DNA from: Deltaproteobacteria bacterium
GTDB taxonomy: Bacteria; Desulfobacterota_B; Binatia; UBA9968
Reading direction: 5' to 3'
Length of the DNA stretch: 18,684 nucleotides
NCBI GenBank assembly: GCA_027297485.1
Contig: JAPUHZ010000066.1
Coordinates: forward strand, 1 to 18,684
The translations under genes were made by a program, and so were the position numbers. Position 1 is the stretch's first letter. The number at the start of each line of letters is the position of its first letter. Below are positions 1 through 5,013 of this stretch, piece after piece. Under the pieces are notes generated by a model. The model ran no database searches. It was not told the DNA's origin and saw only the letters and a program-made list of their open reading frames with translations.

Positions 1-1412
1 CTCGGAGCGCTCACTTTTGGGAACTCGTCCATCCATTCAAAAGGGCGGGTGGCGTCGATAACAGCGCGAGAGTTGGTGAGGTCTCTGACCGCCCGCTGTC
101 CGGGTGTGAGCCGTGGATCGGCGGGAGATGTCCGCATTCTCCGCAAGATGTCCATGGAGGTGTCCGGGTCGCAGCGGGTCACCATGGCCCACATCAGCTC
201 CTCAAAATTCGACACGTCGACGTCATCATCGACTACGATAACGAATTTGCACCCGTAAACGGTAGACCCCGAGCTCGCGCCGAGCACCGCTACTTGTTTG
301 GCATGGCCTGGATAACGCTGCTTGATGGCTATTCCGTGAAGCATGCGCGAGGCCCCCACCTCATGGCACCAGACCTGTGTGACGTCCGGTACCCCCGCAT
401 CGGCCAGCTCCCGCTTGAGCATTGCCGAGCGTATAATGGCCCGGTAACGGGCCATCTCGTCTGAGCCTCCACCGATTGGCGGCACCCCGAGGAGAATGGG
501 ATCGTTACGGTGGTAGACGGCCTGGATGTCAAGCACGGGTTGGGGGCTGCACCCTCCTGCATAGTACCCTGTCCACTCGCCGAATGGTCCCTCGTCCTTA
601 CGGATATCAGGGTTCAGGTATCCTTCAAGAACGATCTCGGCGTTTGCTGGAAAGGGTAGTCCTGTTACTCGACCCTGCACCATTTCAACCGGCCTCCCCC
701 GCATGCCACCGACAACGTCGAACTCGAAGACGCCATAGGGAACCTCCGTTCCCGCGACAAAGAAAAGCAGCGGATCGCTTCCCACGACCAGGGCGACGGG
801 CATTGGTTCACCCCGGCTGAAGTACTTCCGCCGATGCATGTGGGCGTGTTTTCCCGGAACGAAGAGCAAGCCCACGGATTTGCGATCGTGAATCATTGCA
901 CGATAGCAGCCCGCATTGAGCAATTTCTCGTCAGGGTCCATGGTAACGGAGAAACAGCCAGTGCCGATGTAGCGACCGCCGTCATGGACATGCCATTTCG
1001 GCACGGGAAACTTGGTGATGTCAATCTCCTCCCCCAACAGGATATTCTCGAAAACGGGACCATCCTTCACAATCTGGTGTGCGGTGAGCTGCTGCTTCTT
1101 GAGGTAGTGCTCGAAAAAAGCCTGACTGAGCTCCTGCTTGGTAAGATTCTCGGGAAAGCCCAGAGTCATGTTGCGCCGTCTACCCGCAAAGACGTTAATG
1201 ATCACCCGAAATCCTCTGGGACAACCGGGCACTTCGTCAAAAAGAACCGCTGGCCCGTCGTCAGCCGGGACAACGGCGTCCGCCGCAAGACCGATGTCCT
1301 CCTGCCACGACGCCCCCAAAACCGTGCGGAGCTCACCCAGACGCTCGGCCTCACGCATCCACTCGCGCAGGTCACTGTGGCGTAACTGAGGTTGGATTTG
1401 GCTGTCGGTCAT
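1..1412 (-). CDS. UbiD-family decarboxylase (prenylated-FMN dependent), 3' end outside window
   Basis: I translated the reverse strand by hand: an ATG at 1412 opens 470 uninterrupted codons that run off the left edge. UbiD enzymes carry out reversible (de)carboxylation of aromatic or unsaturated acids using prenylated FMN and a divalent metal. The family landmarks are in place. NAGCYR (residues 166-171) matches the Asn and Arg that bind metal/prFMN phosphate and act in catalysis. GKHAH has the metal-ligand His at 189. DEGPFGEW supplies the catalytic Glu pair at 274 and 279. Compared with fungal Fdc1 (N168, R173, H191, E277, E282), the offsets are only 2-3 residues. UbiD proteins are usually about 450-520 residues, so little is missing. 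AGGA lies about 8 bases before the ATG, next to repeat R1. No ubiX-type prenyltransferase gene is visible, so the substrate cannot be assigned. It could be a phenolic-acid, aromatic or UbiD-proper enzyme. Confidence 0.93.
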   Translation of the reverse strand, partial: MTDSQIQPQLRHSDLREWMREAERLGELRTVLGASWQEDIGLAADAVVPADDGPAVLFDEVPGCPRGFRVIINVFAGRRRNMTLGFPENLTKQELSQAFFEHYLKKQQLTAHQIVKDGPVFENILLGEEIDITKFPVPKWHVHDGGRYIGTGCFSVTMDPDEKLLNAGCYRAMIHDRKSVGLLFVPGKHAHMHRRKYFSRGEPMPVALVVGSDPLLFFVAGTEVPYGVFEFDVVGGMRGRPVEMVQGRVTGLPFPANAEIVLEGYLNPDIRKDEGPFGEWTGYYAGGCSPQPVLDIQAVYHRNDPILLGVPPIGGGSDEMARYRAIIRSAMLKRELADAGVPDVTQVWCHEVGASRMLHGIAIKQRYPGHAKQVAVLGASSGSTVYGCKFVIVVDDDVDVSNFEELMWAMVTRCDPDTSMDILRRMRTSPADPRLTPGQRAVRDLTNSRAVIDATRPFEWMDEFPKVSAP

Positions 1413-1431
1413 AGTTAGTCCTGATACCAAT

Positions 1432-1523
1432 GGGGTCGAATCTTTACGTTTCAGTTTTACCGAATCCACGCCTGATACCTAACGGACTCTTCCTTAAGAA
1501 GCAAAAAAGGCACTGGAGGTCTG
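1432..1523 (+). repeat. Direct repeat R1, copy A
   Basis: About 92 bases starting GGGGTCGAATCTTTACG are found again at 3640-3730 in the same orientation. The first 50 bases differ at one position; the rest is more diverged, with a 2-base gap. The opening motif resembles sequence that I recall flanking REP-associated (IS200-like) transposases in many environmental genomes. No transposase gene is present here, so that origin is inference. The copy begins 19 bases upstream of the UbiD start codon. Confidence 0.8.
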
Positions 1524-1865
1524 GCTGACCTATCCAATGCCCTTCAAAAATGTGCCGATTATTACCCACCTTTAAGTAAATCCCCCGTTAACCTAATAAG
1601 CTGCAAATAATGCGATAAACTGGCTACATCTTATCCCCTGCTTTCTACCCCTTCCGGGGAACGTTCGTCAACAGGTTCGGAAGGTAACGTGCTCGTAAAT
1701 CGTGCTCGTGTTGGGAGTCAAATCCGCTTTTAGCTTTCTAAAGAGAACTTTTGAATCGCCGGGTTCTTGATATCTGTGATTCTTGAAAAATATTAATTCC
1801 CGTGGATTCTTTGCCAAGGTTTCAAAAACACGCCTGGATCGGTGGGGGGGGTTGGCTGCACACAG

Positions 1866-1949
1866 CCTTGTCAATTCAACCCGCTTCTTTTCGGTTGGTT
1901 CTTAGGATTTCTTTTAGAACTGAAAAATATAAAAAGCCAAGTGCAGACT
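1866..1949 (+). repeat. Direct repeat R2, copy A
   Basis: An 84-base segment (CCTTGTCAATTC to GTGCAGACT) recurs without gaps at 3521-3604 in the same orientation. I count seven mismatches, about 92% identity. In copy B, R2 is followed within 35 bases by R1. Here R2 lies about 340 bases after R1, so the order differs between the two loci. Confidence 0.85.
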
Positions 1950-2001
1950 CGACCCCTTTTCTAGGCGACTTGGCCGGGGTAGGGGCACCACTACCTCTTC
2001 G

Positions 2002-2295
2002 CTACCATGGCATGGAGAAGCATGGCCTTGTGTACTTGTTACAATCGGGCAAGGGCTTATCAAGGTCAAGGTCCTTCACGCGAGGCGATTTCAGCAAAAT
2101 ACGCATGAACTTCTGTTCAGGTGTTTTGTCGGCGGTAGAGGGAGATTTTGCCTTTCGGGGTGGTACCTCACCTTTGGTGGAGGAAGGGAGCTCAATCGTA
2201 ATAACTGTGGCAACCCTGCTTTGTTGTGGGTCAGCCGTGTTGTTAGGGTTCGCCTGTACTGTCACTGGAATCAAGATAAAGAGGAGGAAAAACAT
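2002..2295 (-). CDS. Small secreted protein of unknown function
   Basis: A 97-residue frame begins with an export signal: hydrophobic residues 1-13, then VQA followed by NP, a plausible signal peptidase I site after residue 15. The mature part is polar and Pro/Lys-rich. It ends in a short tail with two cysteines (DCNKYTRPCF) that could form a disulfide. I recognise no family. Only AGGGG two bases before the ATG serves as a possible ribosome binding site, which is too close to be ideal. The frame stays open upstream for 25 more codons, including Lys-Arg-Arg that would suit a signal-peptide n-region, but no ATG, GTG or TTG occurs there. A start at a rare codon is possible. It is transcribed away from the 2922 gene. 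It may not be a real gene. Confidence 0.4.
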   Translation of the reverse strand: MFFLLFILIPVTVQANPNNTADPQQSRVATVITIELPSSTKGEVPPRKAKSPSTADKTPEQKFMRILLKSPRVKDLDLDKPLPDCNKYTRPCFSMPW

Positions 2296-2483
2296 GACCC
2301 CTAAAGAACGCCTTTTAATTATTTTGTCTATTACCGGAATCCTTCCTTTCAGTTTGGCTCTCTTTAGATATTAGAGCAATCTTTGTGCCAATTGGTTTAT
2401 CGCTCAGTTTAGAAAAAGATTTTTTAATTACAGCAACTTATATGTTTCAATCGTTGAAAATGGGTGTAACAGTATTTGTCAAC

Positions 2484-2510
2484 TCATGACATCTCGTGTG
2501 TTCATGACAT
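2484..2510. repeat. Tandem TCATGACAT motif, 18-base period
   Basis: TCATGACAT occurs at 2484-2492 and again at 2502-2510, each followed by a related half (CTCGTGTG and TTTGTGG). An 18-base spacing, under two helical turns, and the embedded palindrome TCATGA would suit paired binding of a DNA-binding protein. The nearest downstream gene is about 410 bases away, so an operator role is speculative. Confidence 0.3.
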
Positions 2511-2864
2511 TTTGTGGAAAGATTTACCATTGAATCCGCTCCATAACTTCTAAATCCCTGGAGGGAGTATCGTTACCACCTCAGCTTCGACCATCGCCCG
2601 AAGCGAACCATCAATGATGTTGCGTGCAGTCTTTAGGCTTAGCTTGCGCCACGCAGCTTAGCACCCCGTTAACTGCCTAATTGGATTCAATTCTCCCTCA
2701 ATGCAATTCGCTGGACCCATCTAACCAGCCAAGGCGCAATTCAATAGCTCATTATTAAAGCGTCGTTTAATGTCATCTTAGTCCTTCCCGGTCGCCTCTA
2801 GCAGCCCTTCGCTCCGACACTAATAGGCGTCAGTGAGAAGCCCCGCCCACACGGTCCATGTTGG

Positions 2865-2894
2865 TTGACACAGTGCCTCTCAAGTTGGTAGTTT
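2865..2894 (+). promoter_or_regulatory. Possible sigma70 promoter of the 2922 gene
   Basis: A perfect TTGACA (-35) at 2865-2870 is followed after 18 bases by TAGTTT at 2889-2894, a weak -10 (three of six consensus bases). It lies just upstream of a strong Shine-Dalgarno sequence. The leader would be about 20 bases. The poor -10 keeps confidence low. Confidence 0.35.
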
Positions 2895-2921
2895 CGGCTC
2901 GGAATTCAAAGGAGGTACACG

Positions 2922-3344
2922 ATGAAGAACACCGTAGCGATTTGTACTACGACCGTGTTGGTGATTTTAATCTTGGCGTTTACGTCCCCCGCACTTGGGG
3001 CAGAGGCGGTGATCCTGATAGGACAATATAGCTCCCAGCCAGCAAGCGACATTATCGAAGTAGTCCTGGTCGGTGTCAATTTGAGCCCAGGACTAGCGGG
3101 ATGTGAGGCAGCTTTCGGAATCGGTGAGAGTTTTGCTCACGCAGTTACAAAGTCACAGTCGGCATGGGCCACCTCGGCATCCGGCGATAACGTCGAAATG
3201 TTTCCCCTTCCGCCAGCTTCGCCGACATATTGGGTTAATGGCGTCGTCAGCCGTGGGGACGAGGTATTTTCTTTGATGTGGCTGGCATCCAATTTGGATC
3301 GTTCATTGTTGCGACGGGGCCTTGGCTGTGAAGATGGGAGGTGA
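2922..3344 (+). CDS. Secreted protein of unknown function, C-terminal end probably frameshifted
   Basis: This frame has one of the best ribosome binding sites in the window: AAAGGAGGT five bases before the ATG. The product begins with a clear signal peptide: Lys at 2, hydrophobic residues about 7-20, and cleavage likely after ALGA near residue 27. The mature part is small, neutral and rich in Val, Gly, Ser and Ala, suggesting beta structure. I recognise no family. The last 24 residues as read (SLMWLASN, then several Arg) look unlike the rest. In the -1 frame from 3269 the codons give FFDVAGIQFGSFIVATGPWL and then a TGA at 3329-3331, which continues the composition of the upstream part far better. 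A one-base loss in the TTTTCTTT tract around 3267-3274, or ribosomal slippage, would join them into a protein of about 136 residues. Export to the periplasm or outside is inferred. Confidence 0.7.
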   Translation: MKNTVAICTTTVLVILILAFTSPALGAEAVILIGQYSSQPASDIIEVVLVGVNLSPGLAGCEAAFGIGESFAHAVTKSQSAWATSASGDNVEMFPLPPASPTYWVNGVVSRGDEVFSLMWLASNLDRSLLRRGLGCEDGR

Positions 3345-3520
3345 CCGGCCGGTTCCACACGCCAACCCGGCTAGGTCCAAGGTCTCTCAGGATCGTTTAA
3401 GTACAACGAAGCGGAAGGGGGGGCTGTGATTCGGTTCCAACTAACACCCAGCCAACCCCTTTGAAGACCTGCACCTACCCACCTGAGCCATCGCTTGAAT
3501 AAGGGGACATCCTATAATCT

Positions 3521-3604
3521 CCTTGTCAATTTAACCCGCTTCTTTTCGGTTGGTTCTTAGGATTGTTTTTAGAAGTGAAGAAGATAAAGAGCCAAGTGCA
3601 GACT
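3521..3604 (+). repeat. Direct repeat R2, copy B
   Basis: This is the second copy of the 84-base repeat at 1866-1949, gap-free with seven mismatches. It is preceded by AAGGGGACATCCTATAATCT, a context I associate with the edges of IS200-like/REP-associated elements. That association is from memory and not verified. Confidence 0.85.
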
Positions 3605-3639
3605 GCTCTTGACTCTTTATTGTAGCGAATCTGTCGACC

Positions 3640-3730
3640 GGGGTCGAATCTTTACGTTTCACTTTTACCGAATCCACGCCTGATACCTAACAAACTTTTC
3701 CTTAAAAAAACAAAAGGCACCGGTGGCCTG
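3640..3730 (+). repeat. Direct repeat R1, copy B
   Basis: Second copy of the repeat at 1432-1523, same orientation, about 85-90% identical with a 2-base gap in an A-run. It lies 35 bases after R2 copy B, so R2 plus R1 may form one unit here. Confidence 0.8.
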
Positions 3731-3873
3731 GGATCGTGTTCGTGCTCATGAGGTGGGCAAGGATTAAGGCAAGGGGCAGAAAAGCAGGGCTGTCAACAAA
3801 GCACTTTACTTGGTAGTTCCAAATTGTCAATTTTTGAACATTCTTAGCCCGATCATCAAACATTTGACAGCAA

Positions 3874-3902
3874 GCCGCCGGGACTCTGTAAAGTCAGAAC
3901 CT
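3874..3902 (+). promoter_or_regulatory. Predicted sigma70 promoter of the zinc-finger gene
   Basis: TTGACA (3874-3879) is separated by exactly 17 bases from TGTAAA (3897-3902), four of six -10 consensus bases. Transcription would start near 3909, giving a leader of about 90 bases before the start codon at 3998. Confidence 0.55.
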
Positions 3903-3997
3903 GTAATAAAACCAATCAATTGTTCATTTGGGCGGCGTTTTGGCATTTGGCATAGCCTTTGCTTTCCCTAAGAATGAACACTCCTGAGGAGGGACAA

Positions 3998-4198
3998 ATG
4001 AAGACATCGGTTAGCAATGTGTTTGAAGATATCCATGTGAAAAATGCTATTTTCCGGGCGGTTATTTGTAATCAATGCGGCACGAAAGTATACCCCGCTG
4101 ACGTGTTAAAGTACCACCAGCAATATCATGAGCGCAGAGATCGGATCCTTGATGAGGAGATAAAAAAATTACATAAGTCTATGGACCGTATGAGATAA
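3998..4198 (+). CDS. Small C2H2 zinc-finger protein
   Basis: The 66-residue product contains a textbook C2H2 finger: C24-x2-C27-x12-H40-x3-H44 (CNQCGTK then YHQQYH), followed by a basic, probably helical tail (residues 45-66, alternating Arg/Lys and Glu/Asp). The start at 3998 is chosen because GAGGAGGG lies four bases before it; the frame opens 13 codons earlier at 3959 but with no comparable site. The twelve-residue Cys-His spacing is the eukaryote-like version, not the nine-residue spacing of Ros/MucR-type bacterial fingers. A zinc-binding role is well supported by the motif. DNA, RNA or protein as partner cannot be decided. It stands alone with its own promoter and points toward the minus-strand cupin gene. 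Confidence 0.75.
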   Translation: MKTSVSNVFEDIHVKNAIFRAVICNQCGTKVYPADVLKYHQQYHERRDRILDEEIKKLHKSMDRMR

Positions 4199-4618
4199 GC
4201 GTCTTAAAAGCCTTTGGGGTCATTGCTTGACTTTACACCTTCTCGTGATCGTGAATCGTGGGAAGGTTCGTGGGACTAACTGCCCGTCAAAACGAAACTG
4301 CTCCGTCGGATCTCCTCTATTTCTCGATCCGCAGAGTGGCGGCGGCGGTAATCAGAAAATAACTCCGCATCCAGCCGCCCCTTGGCAAAGCTGCTCATCT
4401 TCCAGGGTTTTCAGAGAAGACAGCCCGCCCGGCGATTCTTCGGGCGTTTACGCTTGTGATGCGCCATGGATTGAGATGGCTTCTCTATCAGCGTCTGCTG
4501 CCATTTTCACTCAAGGCTTCTGTGCGACGACCTTGCCCGTCCTTCCAAGCGCGCGTTGGAGCTGAGGATGGCAGACGGGATGGGGAAGAAGTTATAAACG
4601 CGCAACCTTTAAGGAGGG
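4199..4618. other. Convergent intergenic region
   Basis: About 420 bases between the ends of the zinc-finger gene and the long minus-strand operon. It contains CGTGATCGTGAATCGTG repeat-like sequence near 4243-4275 and one GC hairpin at 4426-4446. The 112- and 93-codon plus-strand frames here have no ribosome binding site and no coding character. Confidence 0.55.
4426..4446 (+). terminator. Possible weak intrinsic terminator
   Basis: CGCCCG, a nine-base loop and CGGGCG form a perfect six-pair stem followed by TTTA. The T-run is short, so it may only be a hairpin. It lies about 230 bases beyond the zinc-finger gene. Confidence 0.25.
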
Positions 4619-4975
4619 TTATTTTACTCTCCCGTAACGATCCTCCAGACGCACCACATCGTCCAGTTCGGGCGTGGAGGCTTCTAAAACATCGCAATCT
4701 TCGAGGGCTGTCATACGATGCCTCATCCCGGGAGTGATGTGGACACAGTCTCCCGGTTTGAGGCGCAGGGTCTCTTTTCGAGCGTCTTGTTCCAACTCCA
4801 ATCTCATGTCTCCGCGAAGCAGGTGAATGGACTCGTCCTTGATGCGGTGATACTGGTAGCTGAGGGATTCTCCCTTCTTAATATGGAGGACCTTGCCCAC
4901 GTAACGGTCCGTATGGGCCCAGATCACCTCATGACCCCAAGGTTTATCGACTCGGGTCGGACGGTAACTTTTCAC
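4619..4975 (-). CDS. Cupin protein of the mannose-6-phosphate isomerase/ManC C-terminal type
   Basis: A single-domain cupin of about 118 residues. PWGHE near the start, the sugar-cupin motif 1 with Gln-Tyr-His at 41-43 and Glu49, motif 2 with PGMRHR (His86), and the ending LDDVVRLEDRYGR are all typical of stand-alone phosphomannose-isomerase-like cupins and of the C-terminal domain of ManC. Gln in place of the first metal His is normal in that subfamily. Such proteins bind a metal and probably a sugar phosphate or nucleotide sugar, but the exact reaction is unknown. GTG at 4975 is preferred because AAGAGGG lies eight bases before it; a TTG at 4981 would add two residues. It is the last gene of the minus-strand series, 38 bases after lptD, so a link to LPS or cell-surface sugar is plausible but inferred. 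Confidence 0.88.
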   Translation of the reverse strand: MKSYRPTRVDKPWGHEVIWAHTDRYVGKVLHIKKGESLSYQYHRIKDESIHLLRGDMRLELEQDARKETLRLKPGDCVHITPGMRHRMTALEDCDVLEASTPELDDVVRLEDRYGRVK

Positions 4976-5013
4976 TGCCAAAGCCCTCTTGCGAAGTCAT
5001 CTTGAGTCGTGTC

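Larger units (their letters stand above)
1413..2001. other. Non-coding stretch with repeats, no convincing gene
   Basis: Between the start of the UbiD gene and the first small secreted-protein gene I see no open frame with coding character. It contains repeat R1 (1432-1523), a CGTGCTCGT-type dispersed motif near 1690-1712, a run of eight G at 1844-1851 and repeat R2 (1866-1949). The 68-codon reverse frame at 1668-1874 has no ribosome binding site and no recognisable domain. Confidence 0.6.
2296..2921. other. Intergenic stretch between divergent small genes
   Basis: About 625 bases without a convincing gene separate the minus-strand small secreted protein from the plus-strand one. It holds an AT-rich part (2375-2530), a tandem TCATGACAT pair (2484-2510) and, near the right end, a possible promoter with TTGACA. 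No tRNA-like or transposase sequence was found. Confidence 0.5.
3345..3997. other. Intergenic stretch carrying R2-R1 repeats and a promoter
   Basis: About 650 bases without a gene. Contents in order: GC-rich sequence with a run of seven G, GGGGACATCC just before repeat R2 (3521-3604), repeat R1 (3640-3730), a short CGTGTTCGTGCTC motif after it, and the promoter of the zinc-finger gene (3874-3902). The GGGGACATCC motif followed by R2 and R1 looks like the remains of a small mobile element. Confidence 0.55.

Noticed and set aside
834..1385. 183-codon plus-strand frame
   Set aside because: It lies antisense to the UbiD gene, whose catalytic motifs are unmistakable.
1668..1874. 68-codon minus-strand frame
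   Set aside because: No start signal, no domain, random-looking composition.
2294..2374. 26-codon plus-strand membrane-type micro-gene with AGGAGG before its ATG
   Set aside because: The purine run is the complement of the signal-peptide codons of the opposite-strand frame; no independent support, so it is only mentioned as a finding.
1802..2374. 190-codon plus-strand frame with two hydrophobic stretches near its end
   Set aside because: No ribosome binding site, it spans repeat R2, and its first half has no protein-like composition.
2620..2720. Possible attC-like or tRNA-like site around GTTAACTGCCTAA
   Set aside because: I could not form paired attC arms or a tRNA cloverleaf; only chance short words remain.
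4227..4565. 112-codon plus-strand frame after the zinc-finger gene
   Set aside because: No ribosome binding site; Ser/Pro-rich random character; overlaps a repeat-like CGTG segment.
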